Source: Flavobacterium sp. Root901
GTDB lineage: Bacteria; Bacteroidota; Bacteroidia; Flavobacteriales; Flavobacteriaceae
Direction: 5' to 3'
Assembly (NCBI RefSeq): GCF_001429765.1
Contig: NZ_LMJB01000007.1
Location: 1-64,000, forward strand
Length of the DNA: 64,000 nt
Part shown: positions 1 to 9,800 of the stretch, piece by piece
How positions within the stretch are numbered: position 1 is the first letter of the stretch
Layout: every line of letters starts with the position of its first letter
Notes under the pieces: generated by a model
The model's database searches: none
Seen by the model: only the letters and a program-made list of their open reading frames with translations
What the model was told of the DNA's origin: nothing
Position numbers and translations under genes: made by a program

Positions 1-225
1 TGATTTTATTTCTTAACTCCCTGATAACACAATTTTTACAGCACAAACTTTTTTTACCATTTGTCAGGTTTTTCTGCACTGCATTGTACTTTTGATAGTT
101 TGCCGGGCTTTTTCCGCACCGTTTTTATCAGGTTTTCAATCCCTGAGGCCCTTTTCTAAACAAATAAACCGTTTTTCAAAACTCAGTTTTATCGCTTTGT
201 TATCGAAAAAACTCTTAAAAACAAC

Positions 226-310
226 TCCACTAGCCCCGATAGAAGCGGAAGTCCTTTTATTTTGGGGTTCAAAATAAAAGATTGGAGCGAATAGCGGGAA
301 AAAGCTCCTT
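226..310 (+). ncRNA. Candidate structured RNA or conserved intergenic repeat
   Basis: A perfect 11-bp stem (254-264 with 270-280) closes on a 5-nt loop. It is enclosed by a CCCG/CGGG pairing (235-238 with 295-298). A further GGAGC/GCTCC pairing (283-287 with 304-308) crosses that outer stem, so the two would form a pseudoknot or alternative folds. The local base composition is richer in GC than the surrounding DNA. From memory, similar GATAGAAGCGG...GCGAATAGCGGG blocks are common between genes in Flavobacteria and may belong to the Flavo-1 RNA class, but I cannot verify this. The strand is inferred from that recollection. Confidence 0.4.
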
Positions 311-459
311 ATTATTGGTTTCGAATTCAATCAGCCTCACAAACTTTTATTCTTATATAATAATAGTGAATTACACTGTGAATAAGAAGCACTGCGGTGC
401 GTCTCTACCGAAAATTGGATTCGATCAGGATTTTATACATATATATATGTATAAAAATA

Positions 460-490
460 AACCCGACAGATTTTAGAGAACTGTCGGGTT
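460..490 (-). terminator. Terminator of the DUF4294 gene
   Basis: Inverted repeat AACCCGACAG (460-469) and CTGTCGGGTT (481-490) with an 11-nt loop. Read on the minus strand it is followed by a T-rich run, and it lies just past the stop of the gene at 512-1189. Confidence 0.8.
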
Positions 491-511
491 ATTTATACTA
501 TATAAGGTATA

Positions 512-1189
512 TTATTTTTTGAGTTCTTTTGCTTTTGTTTCCCAATGCTGCATTAGATTGTTATAATTTACCGGATTTGCAGGAGTTTGATTTAAAAGTC
601 TGCCAGACTCAAATCCCCGAACCAAAATTGTTTCGATTAAATAATCTTCATTTATCGTATACGGTTTATATTCTTCCTTTAAACTTATATCAAATAAATT
701 GGCAGTTGTGTTTGATACAAAGGCCTTAAAACCGCTTTTTAAATTCTTTATTAATTCGTAGGTTGTTTTTCCGGTTTGTCGGTGAACCAGTTTTACAAGA
801 ATCTGTCCTTGTTTACGGGATAATTTTTTTAGACGGTCTTCGAATTCATTATTAAGGTAATCTTCGACAATTTTAAAATATTTCTTTTTTTCGCGATTAG
901 TTTTCAATCTTGCCATTCCATTATTCAGAGCTGTCAAACGTTCGGCTGCCAATCTTGCGTAAGGATATACTTTGTAGACTCTGTTTTGGAGAATCTGGAA
1001 CTGCTTCATTTCTTCGGCACTCATCTTCTCTCCTTTTGAAATAATTATCTCAGGCAGCTGAATTGTATCATTCAGAATAGAATCCTGTTCTGTTAATATG
1101 TAACCCATTTCCTGATTTTCTTTTGGAGTAACCTGGGCCTGACCTGTAAATGCAATTAATAGTAAAAACAAAATACTTGTAAATCTCAT
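512..1189 (-). CDS. DUF4294 domain protein, exported
   Basis: A 225-residue protein that resembles the DUF4294 family, which is found almost only in Bacteroidota and has no established function. Residues 1-19 form a signal peptide ending in GQAQ, so the protein probably acts in the periplasm or at the envelope. The rest is basic and largely helical, with the segments VYPYARLAAERL and KQGQILVKLVHRQTG typical of the family. It is transcribed divergently from the M42 peptidase, sharing an 80-bp spacer, and has its own terminator. The family assignment is by recall of conserved segments. Confidence 0.75.
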   Translation of the reverse strand: MRFTSILFLLLIAFTGQAQVTPKENQEMGYILTEQDSILNDTIQLPEIIISKGEKMSAEEMKQFQILQNRVYKVYPYARLAAERLTALNNGMARLKTNREKKKYFKIVEDYLNNEFEDRLKKLSRKQGQILVKLVHRQTGKTTYELIKNLKSGFKAFVSNTTANLFDISLKEEYKPYTINEDYLIETILVRGFESGRLLNQTPANPVNYNNLMQHWETKAKELKK

Positions 1190-1269
1190 AGAGTCTTAAT
1201 TTAAATGTAAAATTATATATTTATACGCAACTCTAATACCAAATTTATAATTTAGCGAAAAAATTTTTT

Positions 1270-2358
1270 ATGAGTACAAAATCTATCTTAAATGACACTT
1301 CTATCGCTTTTCTGGAAAGCTATCTAAATAATGCTTCGCCAACAGGTTATGAAAGCGAAGGACAAAAACTTTGGATGAATTATTTACAGCCTTATGTTGA
1401 CACTTTTATTACAGACACATACGGGACAGCCGTTGGAGTGATTAATCCGGAGGCACCATTTAAAGTTGTAATTGAAGGTCACGCCGATGAAATTTCATGG
1501 TATGTAAATTATATTACTGATGACGGTTTGTTGTATGTAATTAGAAATGGTGGTTCAGATCATCAGATTGCACCTTCTAAGCGAGTTAATATTCATACTA
1601 AAAAAGGGATTGTAAAAGGTGTTTTTGGATGGCCGGCGATTCATACCCGCTTAAGAGATAAAGAGGAGATTCCAAAACTAAGCAATATATTTATTGATCT
1701 GGGCTGCGAAACCAAAGAACAGGTTGAAGCAATGGGAGTTCATGTAGGCTGTGTAATTACATATCCTGATGAATTTATGATTTTAAACGGCAATAAATTT
1801 GTTTGTCGCGCTATTGATAACAGAATGGGTGGTTTTATGATTGCCGAAGTTGCTCGTTTACTGCACGAAAATAAGCAATCACTGCCTTTTGGTCTATATA
1901 TTGTAAACTCGGTTCAGGAAGAAATTGGTCTTCGTGGTGCAGAAATGATTGCCCATACCATTAAACCAAATGTCGCTATTGTAACTGATGTCTGCCACGA
2001 TACCACTACTCCAATGATTGATAAAAAAGTAGAAGGTGATTTAAAAATGGGAAGAGGTCCTGTTATTGCCTATTCACCGGCAATTCAAAATAAACTTCGT
2101 GATTTAATTATTGATACTGCCCAAGAAAAGAAAATTCCGTTTCAGCGACATGCAACATCCAGAGCTACAGGAACAGATACTGATGCTTTTGCTTACAGTA
2201 ACGGCGGCGTGGCATCGGCATTGATTTCGTTACCTTTGAGATATATGCATACTACCGTAGAAATGGTTCACAGGGAAGATGTTGAAAATGTGATTCAGCT
2301 TATTTATGAATCTTTGCTGAAAATTGAAAACAATCAGACGTTCTCTTATTTTAAATAA
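1270..2358 (+). CDS. M42 family metallopeptidase (aminopeptidase)
   Basis: A cytosolic zinc/cobalt aminopeptidase of family M42, related to TET and glutamyl aminopeptidases, 362 residues and full length. Metal and catalytic residues fit the family pattern: H71 and D73 in EGHADE, bridging D183 in AIDNRMGG, the catalytic pair E217/E218 in QEEIG, D240 in TDVCHD and H327 in MHTTVEMVH. There is no signal peptide. It probably trims peptides in the cytoplasm, often as a dodecameric shell in this family. The ATG at 1270 follows an AT-rich leader and no upstream start is better. It is followed by a hairpin at 2365-2396 and then a two-component operon, to which it need not be linked. Confidence 0.9.
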   Translation: MSTKSILNDTSIAFLESYLNNASPTGYESEGQKLWMNYLQPYVDTFITDTYGTAVGVINPEAPFKVVIEGHADEISWYVNYITDDGLLYVIRNGGSDHQIAPSKRVNIHTKKGIVKGVFGWPAIHTRLRDKEEIPKLSNIFIDLGCETKEQVEAMGVHVGCVITYPDEFMILNGNKFVCRAIDNRMGGFMIAEVARLLHENKQSLPFGLYIVNSVQEEIGLRGAEMIAHTIKPNVAIVTDVCHDTTTPMIDKKVEGDLKMGRGPVIAYSPAIQNKLRDLIIDTAQEKKIPFQRHATSRATGTDTDAFAYSNGGVASALISLPLRYMHTTVEMVHREDVENVIQLIYESLLKIENNQTFSYFK

Positions 2359-2364
2359 CAAAGC

Positions 2365-2396
2365 ATAAATTCGGTTGTTTTGACGGCCGAATTTAT
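2365..2396 (+). terminator. Hairpin after the M42 gene
   Basis: A perfect 10-bp inverted repeat, ATAAATTCGG (2365-2374) and CCGAATTTAT (2387-2396), sits between the peptidase stop and the response-regulator start. It lacks a T-run on the plus strand, so termination is likely but not certain. It overlaps the region that a TTG start at 2380 would place inside the next gene, which argues for the ATG at 2410. Confidence 0.5.
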
Positions 2397-2409
2397 AAAA
2401 AAACAATCC

Positions 2410-3090
2410 ATGAAAATTTTACTGCTCGAAGACGATTTTACTTTATCCAAAGAAATTTCCGCATTCTTTAAAAACAAAGAATTCGAGTGTATACCTTATT
2501 ATGATGGTTCATTATTATTAAAAAAATACATTCCATACTATTACGATTTAATTATTCTTGACATTAATGTTCCTGGTAAAAATGGAATTGAGGTTTGCAA
2601 AGGTATTCGGGAAACCGACAAAAAAACGCCAATAATTATGCTGACGGCTTTTAGCGAAATTGAAGATAAACTTGCTTCTTTTGATAATGGTGCCGATGAT
2701 TACCTGATTAAACCTTTTCATTTTGACGAATTATTTGCCCGAATTTTATCCTTATTAAGGAGAAAAGAAATTCCGCAGCAAACAGAAAAGAAAATTGTCA
2801 TTGAAGATCTCGAAATTCTGGAAGAAGAAATGAAGGTTTTTCGCTCTGGCGGAGAAATCAAACTTACTCCAAAAGAGTTTAAACTGATTTTAATTTTGGC
2901 ACATGCCAAAGGAAAAGTTTTATCTAAACAATTTATTGCCGAGAAACTTTGGGATTATCATATTGAAACTAATCAGAATACGATTGAAGTTTACATTAAT
3001 TTCCTTCGAAAAAAAATTGATAAAGACCATGAAATAAAGCTTATTCGTACCAAAATTGGTTATGGATATTATTTAAGCAGTGAAGAATGA
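2410..3090 (+). CDS. OmpR/PhoB-family response regulator
   Basis: A 226-residue DNA-binding response regulator. The N-terminal receiver domain (about 1-115) carries the acidic pair in LLEDD, the phosphorylated D51 in LDINVPG, the T in MLTAF and the lysine in LIKPFHF. The C-terminal winged helix (about 130-226) ends in IRTKIGYGYYL, typical of the OmpR class. I chose the ATG at 2410; the frame is open from a TTG at 2380, but that would run through the hairpin. The stop overlaps the kinase start by 4 bp, so the two are translationally coupled. Its likely target is the efflux operon downstream, where four phased TTTTAAG-like repeats lie. Confidence 0.92.
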   Translation: MKILLLEDDFTLSKEISAFFKNKEFECIPYYDGSLLLKKYIPYYYDLIILDINVPGKNGIEVCKGIRETDKKTPIIMLTAFSEIEDKLASFDNGADDYLIKPFHFDELFARILSLLRRKEIPQQTEKKIVIEDLEILEEEMKVFRSGGEIKLTPKEFKLILILAHAKGKVLSKQFIAEKLWDYHIETNQNTIEVYINFLRKKIDKDHEIKLIRTKIGYGYYLSSEE

Positions 3091-4445
3091 CTTTAAAAAA
3101 CAGAATATCACTTTTGGTAAGTTTACTTTTTACAATCCTTTTCGGATTGGCTTCTACTGTGATATTTGTTTTATATTCTAATTTTAGAAAAGAAGAATTT
3201 CGTGATCGATTAGAGATAAAAGCACTTTCGAACATTAAACTTTTAGTCAATGTTAAAGAAGTTGACGATCAGCTTCTGAAAATGATCGATCAAAATTCCA
3301 TCAATAAATTGTATGATGAAAAGACTTTGGTTTTTGATTCTCATTTTAAACTCATCTACAGCAGTATAGATGATGCTAAAATTAATTGGTCTGTCGAAGA
3401 TTTAAAATACCTTAAAAAGCATAAAACATTTTTTAAACAACAAGGCGATTATGAAGTTTATGGCGTTTTCTATGATACAAAAGACAAAGATTTTTATGCC
3501 TTAATTTCTGCAACTGATGATTACGGAAAAAGAAAACTGCTCTTTTTACGATATACTTTAATTGTATCCTATATTTTATTTACCTGTATCTGCTGGGTTT
3601 TAACTTCGTTTATGGTTAAAAAAGCAATGAATCCGCTGCGTTTGTTCCACCAAAAAATAAAAAACATAAACGAAAATAATCTTGATACCCGGATTGCTTC
3701 AAAAAGCAATAAGGATGAAATTGATCTGATTGCAAATGAATTTAATTTCATGATGGATCGAATCGAGATTTCCTATCAAAAACAAAAAGAGTTTACGGCT
3801 CACGCTTCACACGAACTTCGAACACCTTTATCAAGAATAACTTCTCAAATCGAGAATACGATTACAGACTCTTCTACTTCTGCTAAAGAAAAAACGTTCT
3901 TAACCACTATTCTATCAGATGTAAATCATTTAACGGAACTAATTAATTCGCTGCTAATATTATCCAAAATAGATAATAAAAATACAGAAGACAATGAGAT
4001 TCAGAGAATGGATGAAGTTCTGTTTTCTGCTATTGAAAATTTAAAGAAGAGCTTTCCTGAATTTGTTATTTTATTTGAAATTGAAGAAAGTGACAATTTA
4101 GATACGGCATTAGAAGTAAAAGGTAACAAAAACCTTTTGGAAATCGCTTTAGTAAATGTTTTAAAAAATGCCTGCATTTATTCAGACAATAAACAAGCAT
4201 TGGTAAAAATAAGCACGCTGAAAAATCAACTCGTAATTTCTGTTTTGAATACAGGAAAAACATTAAGCGAAGCTGAACAAAAGAATCTTTTTCAGCCTTT
4301 TATGCGAGGAAAAAATTCTAAAGGAAAATCTGGCTTTGGTTTAGGATTACGTATTGTACACCGAATTTTAACTCTTCATAAATCTTCCATAACTTACAGT
4401 ATACCAAGTGATAAGGAAAATTTATTCCAAATATTCTTTCATTAA
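3087..4445 (+). CDS. Sensor histidine kinase, partner of the upstream regulator
   Basis: A 452-residue membrane histidine kinase. One membrane segment lies near the N-terminus (about 8-30) and a second at about 155-180, enclosing a periplasmic sensing domain of roughly 125 residues. A HAMP linker (about 180-232) leads to the dimerisation domain with phospho-acceptor H242 in ASHELRTPL, then an ATPase domain with N (LVNVLKNAC) and G boxes (GFGLGLRI). It is coupled by ATGA overlap to the response regulator. Its position directly before a CzcCBA-type operon suggests a sensor of metal or envelope stress, in the manner of CzcS/CusS; the ligand cannot be read from the sequence. Confidence 0.92.
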   Translation: MTLKNRISLLVSLLFTILFGLASTVIFVLYSNFRKEEFRDRLEIKALSNIKLLVNVKEVDDQLLKMIDQNSINKLYDEKTLVFDSHFKLIYSSIDDAKINWSVEDLKYLKKHKTFFKQQGDYEVYGVFYDTKDKDFYALISATDDYGKRKLLFLRYTLIVSYILFTCICWVLTSFMVKKAMNPLRLFHQKIKNINENNLDTRIASKSNKDEIDLIANEFNFMMDRIEISYQKQKEFTAHASHELRTPLSRITSQIENTITDSSTSAKEKTFLTTILSDVNHLTELINSLLILSKIDNKNTEDNEIQRMDEVLFSAIENLKKSFPEFVILFEIEESDNLDTALEVKGNKNLLEIALVNVLKNACIYSDNKQALVKISTLKNQLVISVLNTGKTLSEAEQKNLFQPFMRGKNSKGKSGFGLGLRIVHRILTLHKSSITYSIPSDKENLFQIFFH

Positions 4446-4452
4446 TATTTTA

Positions 4453-4512
4453 TTTTAAGCTAATTTTAAGGTAGATTTTAAGCACTCTTAAAGTCTGTTG
4501 ATAGCATATTTG
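4453..4512 (+). promoter_or_regulatory. Phased direct repeats and -7 element before the efflux operon
   Basis: TTTTAAG occurs at 4453-4459, 4464-4470 and 4476-4482, with a related CTTAAAG at 4487-4493. The spacings of 11, 12 and 11 bp are about one helical turn. A near-match to the Bacteroidota -7 element, CATATTTG, lies at 4505-4512, and the gene starts at 4533. Tandem sites one turn apart are typical of OmpR/PhoB-family activators, so the regulator encoded at 2410-3090 is the natural candidate. The fourth copy falls close to the -33 region. Confidence 0.6.
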
Positions 4513-4532
4513 TACAAAATAAAATAGATACA

Positions 4533-5780
4533 ATGAGAAAACTATTTGCATTCTTACTACTTGTACTGCTTAATCAGGTAGTTTTGGCTCAAAAAACAGT
4601 TACCCTTCAAGATTGTGAGAGCCAGTTTCTTAAAAACAATCTTTTTTTGCTCGCCTCTCATTATAATATTGATGCCGCAAAAGCAATGACCATTCAGGCT
4701 CGAATATGGGATAATCCGATGCTTACCTCAGAATTAAATGCTTACAACTCCGACAGGAATAAATTCCTTGATATTGGAAAAGAAGGACAAAAATCATTTG
4801 GCATCGAACAATTAATTTATTTGGGCGGCAAAAAACGTAATGAGGTAAAACTGGCTCAGACCAATGAGCAGCTAGCCGAACTTCAATTTAATGATTTACT
4901 GAGGACACTAAAATTACAATTGCGTCAGAGTTTTTATACGGTTTACTACAACACAAAAAGTTTAGAAATAACAGACAAACAGCTGGTTCATATTGAAGAC
5001 TTAATTAACTCGTATACGATCCAGGTTCAAAAAGGAAATATTCCGTTAAGAGATGCCGTACGTCTGCAATCTTTATATCTGAATTTTAAAAATGAACGCA
5101 TGGAAGTCGTGAACAGCAGTATTGAAGAACAAGCCAATTTAAAATTATTGCTGAATTCAACGGAAACTATTATTCCTGATGTTTCTAAAGATGATTTCAA
5201 TAAATACTTAAAAATTATTCCTTTTGATTTAAAATCTTTTGAAGATGATGCCATCGCCAATCGTCCGGATTATTTGGCAAAACAAAAAGAAATTGAAGCA
5301 AATGAACTGAATCTAAAATGGCAGAAATCACTTTCTGTTCCAGATCTTACTTTGGGTGCAAACTACGATCAGCGAGGTGGTGCTTTTAATAAGGAATCGA
5401 ATTTAACAATTGGAATTCCGCTTCCTCTCTGGAACAAAAATAAGGGAAACATTAAAAATGCCCAAGCTGTTTTAGCGCAATCCAAAATAGAAAAGCAAAA
5501 TTTTGGTCTCCAGCTCGAAACAGAAATTACAGCTGCATGGAATAAATGGGAAGAATCCCGAAAAAACTATGCGGTTATTAAACCAACCGTAAATTCTGAT
5601 TTTGAAGCTGTTTATAATGGAATCTTAACCAATTTTCAAAAGAGAAATATTAGTTTATTAGAATTTACAGATTTTATGGAAAGCTATAATCAGGCTAATA
5701 TTCAGGTTAATGAATTGAAGAAAAAATTAGCCCTGTCAGGCGAAGAATTAAACAGCACCATCAACAAGGATTTATTTTAA
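4533..5780 (+). CDS. TolC-family outer membrane component of the metal efflux system (CzcC-like)
   Basis: A 415-residue outer membrane efflux protein with signal peptide (about 1-19, ending VLAQ) and the two long helical repeats of the TolC/OEP family. Features such as SFGIEQLIYLGGKKRNE in the first repeat and LTIGIPLPLWNKNKG in the second are typical of the CzcC/CusC branch. It forms the outer membrane channel of a tripartite heavy-metal exporter. It is the first gene of a tight operon with the adaptor (12-bp gap) and the RND pump (3-bp gap), preceded by phased repeats. Length is normal for the family. Confidence 0.9.
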   Translation: MRKLFAFLLLVLLNQVVLAQKTVTLQDCESQFLKNNLFLLASHYNIDAAKAMTIQARIWDNPMLTSELNAYNSDRNKFLDIGKEGQKSFGIEQLIYLGGKKRNEVKLAQTNEQLAELQFNDLLRTLKLQLRQSFYTVYYNTKSLEITDKQLVHIEDLINSYTIQVQKGNIPLRDAVRLQSLYLNFKNERMEVVNSSIEEQANLKLLLNSTETIIPDVSKDDFNKYLKIIPFDLKSFEDDAIANRPDYLAKQKEIEANELNLKWQKSLSVPDLTLGANYDQRGGAFNKESNLTIGIPLPLWNKNKGNIKNAQAVLAQSKIEKQNFGLQLETEITAAWNKWEESRKNYAVIKPTVNSDFEAVYNGILTNFQKRNISLLEFTDFMESYNQANIQVNELKKKLALSGEELNSTINKDLF

Positions 5781-5792
5781 AACTAAATAAAA

Positions 5793-6878
5793 ATGAAACA
5801 TACACTAATTATAGGAATTGCTGTTGTGAGTTTATCGCTTACAAGCTGCAAAAAAGAAGTAGAAAATCCTCAAACAAATACTTCTTTCGCCTTAAGCGAT
5901 AGTATGCTAAAAACTACGACTACAGCTGCTGCCGAAAAACAAACTGTAAAAAACGAATTGAGTTTTTACGGAAAAATCACAGCTGATAATAATAAACTAA
6001 TTGATGTATATCCTCTTGTTGGCGGAAATGTTATCAAAGTAAATGTCGAACTGGGAGATTATGTACATAAAGGACAGGTTTTAGCTACTATTAAAAGTAC
6101 CGATGTTGCAGATTTTGAAAAACAATCCATTGATGCTAAAAGTGATTTGTTAGTGGCAAAAAACAATCTAAAAGTTGCTCAGGAATTATTTGACGGAAAA
6201 TTAAATTCTGAAAGTGATGTTCTGCAGGCAAAATCGGAGGTTAATAAAGCACAATCGCAATTGAGCAAAATTCAGGAAACGTATAAAATCTATAATATTA
6301 AAGCGGGTTCTATTTACGAAGTAACGGCTCCTATAAGCGGTTTTATCATTCAAAAGAGTATTAATCAGGATATGCTTCTGCGTTCTGATCGTTCTGAAAA
6401 CATTTTTGACATTGCTGAAATAAGTGAAGTCTGGGCAATGGCGAATATTAACGAAATTGATATTAATAAAATTAAACTTGGAATAGATGCCAGCGTAACC
6501 ACACTAAGTTATCCTGATAAGGTTTTTAAAGGAAAAGTAGATAAAATCTTTAACGTGATTGATCCCGAAACCAAAGCGATGCAGGCGCGTATTAAACTTC
6601 AAAATCCCGGATTTTTATTAAAACCGGATATGAATGCCAATATAAAATTATCGTATGATGAAAACGAATCGATGATTGCCATACCAAGCAATGCCATTGT
6701 TTTTGATAAAAGTAAAAATTTCGTCATGATATTTAAAGATCGTCATAACATCGAAACCAGACAGGTTGAAGTTTACAGGGTTGTTGGCGAAACGACTTAT
6801 ATTTCAGGCGGTTTAAAGGAAAATGAAAAAGTCATTACCAATAATCAACTATTTATTTATCGCGCTTTAAACGATTAA
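5793..6878 (+). CDS. Periplasmic adaptor of the RND efflux pump (CzcB-like lipoprotein)
   Basis: A 361-residue membrane fusion protein. The N-terminus is a lipoprotein signal with lipobox LTSC and lipidated C19. After a short linker comes the split biotinyl/lipoyl domain (LIDVYPLVGGNVIKVNVELG... and VTAPISGFI), a helical hairpin between the halves (about 105-165), and a beta-barrel domain ending with DPETKAMQARIKL. It bridges the inner membrane pump and the TolC-like channel. No long His-rich extension is present, so the adaptor itself gives no clue to the metal. Confidence 0.9.
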   Translation: MKHTLIIGIAVVSLSLTSCKKEVENPQTNTSFALSDSMLKTTTTAAAEKQTVKNELSFYGKITADNNKLIDVYPLVGGNVIKVNVELGDYVHKGQVLATIKSTDVADFEKQSIDAKSDLLVAKNNLKVAQELFDGKLNSESDVLQAKSEVNKAQSQLSKIQETYKIYNIKAGSIYEVTAPISGFIIQKSINQDMLLRSDRSENIFDIAEISEVWAMANINEIDINKIKLGIDASVTTLSYPDKVFKGKVDKIFNVIDPETKAMQARIKLQNPGFLLKPDMNANIKLSYDENESMIAIPSNAIVFDKSKNFVMIFKDRHNIETRQVEVYRVVGETTYISGGLKENEKVITNNQLFIYRALND

Positions 6879-6881
6879 GAC

Positions 6882-9800
6882 ATGAACAAATTCATACGAA
6901 ATATAATTGCTTTTTCGCTTAAGAATAAAGCATTTACCTTTTTTTGGGTGGGAATATTGGCTGTTGCCGGTTTCATTTCCTTCAAAAATATGCCCATTGA
7001 TGCTTTTCCGGACGTAACCAATACGCAAATCATTATCATTACACAATGGAACGGTAAAAGTGCTGAAGAAGTAGAACGTTTTGTGACCACTCCTATTGAG
7101 ATCTCTATGAACTCGGTACAGAAAAAAACAAGCGTGCGCAGTATTACCATGTTTGGTTTATCTGTAATCAAAATTATTTTTGATGATGGTGTAGACGATA
7201 CTTTTGCTCGTTTTCAGGTAAACAATTTACTTAAAAACGTTACACTTCCTGATGATGTCGAGCCAGATGTTCAGCCGCCTTACGGGCCAACAGGAGAAAT
7301 TTTCAGATATATTGTAAAAAGTAACAGCCGCGACAGTCGTGAATTGTTAACTTACCAAAACTGGGTTATTGACAAACAATTGCGCGCCGTTCCCGGAGTT
7401 GCGGATTTGAACGTTTTTGGAGGGCAAACTAAAACTTATGAAGTTGGGGTTGATCCTGTAAAACTGGCCAAATACAATATTACGCCGCTGCAGGTCTATA
7501 ATGCTATTGATGCAGGAAACTTAAATGTGGGCGGTGATATTATTGAAAAAAATGGCCAGGCATTCGTTGTTCGTGGAGTTGGGCTTTTAAAATCGATTCA
7601 GGATATTGAAAATATTATTGTAGATGATGCCGGCGGAAATCCAATTTTGGTAAAAAATGTCGCTTCTGTATATGAGAGTTCGATGCCAAGAGTGGGTCAA
7701 ACCGGAATTGGAAAGAATGATGATGCCGTTGAAGGTATTGTGGTAATGCGTAAAGGCGAAAATGCTCAGGAAACTTTAGCATTGATTAAGGATAAAATAA
7801 AGGATTTAAATGAAAATGTACTTCCAAAAGACATTAAAATTGAAACCTTTTACGATCGGGATAATCTGATGAATTTTACTACCGAAACGGTAATGCATAA
7901 TTTATTTGAAGGTATAATTCTGGTTACGTGTGTAGTATTTCTTTTCATGGCCGACTGGAGAACGACTTTTACGGTTTCAATCGTAATTCCGCTTTCTTTA
8001 TTATTTGCATTTTTATGTTTGAAAATGATGGGAATGAGCGCCAACTTGTTAAGCTTAGGTGCAGTCGATTTTGGAATTATCATTGATGGTGCAGTTGTAA
8101 TGGTGGAAGGATTATTTGTAGTACTTGATCACAGGGCGCATCAATTAGGAATGGCGGCTTATAATAAAATTGCGAAAGGGAGCATAATTAAAAAAACAGG
8201 AACAGAAATGGGTAAAGCTATTTTCTTCTCCAAATTAATTATAATTACAGCCTTACTGCCTATATTTTCATTTCAAAAAGTAGAAGGAAAAATGTTCTCG
8301 CCTTTGGCTTACACATTAGGTTTTGCTTTAATGGGAGCGTTAATATTTACTCTGACCCTGGTTCCCGTTTTATCACATATTCTGCTGAATAAAAACGTAA
8401 AAGAAAAAAATAATCCGTTTGTAAATTTCTGGGACAGAAATGTTGAAAAAGGTTTTGCGTGGACATTTAAGCATAAAGTAAAAACATTAGTTATTTCCGT
8501 AATTGTAATTGCGGCGACTTTTTTCTCAGCTTCATTTTTAGGAACTGAGTTTTTACCACAGTTAAATGAAGGTGCTTTGTGGGTTACGGCAGAATTACCA
8601 ATGAGTACTTCGCTGCCGGAAAGTGTAAAAACTGCTGCAATGATCAGAAAAGATCTGGAAACTTTTCCCGAAGTAAAAAATGTGCTTTCGCAGACAGGAC
8701 GAAGCAATGACGGAACAGATCCTAATGGTTTTGGATTTATTCAGCTTCAGGTTGACTTAAAACCTAAAGAGGAATGGAAACGAAAGATCAGCATGGATGA
8801 GCTAATTAATGAAATGGATGACAAATTAAAAGTCCATCAGGGAATTACCTATAATTATTCTCAGCCGGTAATTGATAATGTTGCCGAATCTGTAGCAGGA
8901 TTTAAAGCTTCAAATGCCGTTAAAATTTATGGCGATGATTTAGATAAATTAGATGAATTATCGAATGAGGTTTTAGCAAAAATTAAAAATATTCCCGGTA
9001 TTAAAGATGTCGGCATTCTTAGAAATGTTGGCCAGCCGGAAATAAGCGTAATTCTTGATCGGGAAAAAATGGCCGCTTACGGTGTAACTCTAAGTGATGC
9101 ACAAGCCGTTTTAGAATTAGCATTTGGAGGAAAAACAGCTACTCAAAAATATGAAGATGAAAAGAAATTTGATGTCCGTGTACGTTTTTCAAAAGAATAT
9201 CGTAAAGATGAAGAAGATTTAGCAGAACTGAAAGTGCCAACAATAAGCGGGGCAAAAATTCCGCTAAAAGAAATCTGTGATATTAAAACCATAACTGGTC
9301 CGGCATTTATATACAGAGATAATACAAAGCGTTTTATTGGAGTAAAATTCTCTGTCCGTGACCGTGATTTGGGAAGTACTATTGCAGAAGCACAATCAAA
9401 AGTTGCAGAAGTAAAAATGCCTCCGGGATATACAACAGGCTGGACCGGGGAATTTGAAAATCAGGTTCGTGCCAGCGCGCGTCTTGCTCAGGTTGTTCCT
9501 ATCAGTTTAATTGGAATATTTGTGCTGTTATTTATTTTATTCGGAAATTTTAAAGATTCTCTGCTTGTTTTGGCAAACGTTCCTTTTGCAGTTATTGGCG
9601 GCATTATCGCTTTACATATAACAGGAATGAATTTCGGGATTTCTGCTGGAGTTGGTTTTATTGCACTACTCGGAATTTGTATTCAGAATGGAGTAATTCT
9701 GATTTCAGAGTTTCATCATAATCTCAAGGCAAAATTCTCACTCGAACAGTCTATTTTAATGGGAGTAAAAGCCAGAACACGTGCTGTAATCATGACTGCT

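Larger units (their letters stand above)
1..511. other. Gene-free region at the window start
   Basis: I see no convincing gene here. The short reading frames in both directions have no recognisable motif and overlap one another. The stretch holds a possible structured element at about 226-310 and a terminator hairpin at 460-490, which are listed separately. An AT-rich run of alternating bases lies at about 431-453. Confidence 0.6.

Noticed and set aside
92-476. Short open frames of about 60 residues on both strands
   Set aside because: They overlap each other and a candidate structured RNA, with no motif or plausible gene context.
2380-2409. TTG start that would extend the response regulator
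   Set aside because: It runs through a hairpin after the M42 gene and adds residues not found in the family; the ATG at 2410 is standard.
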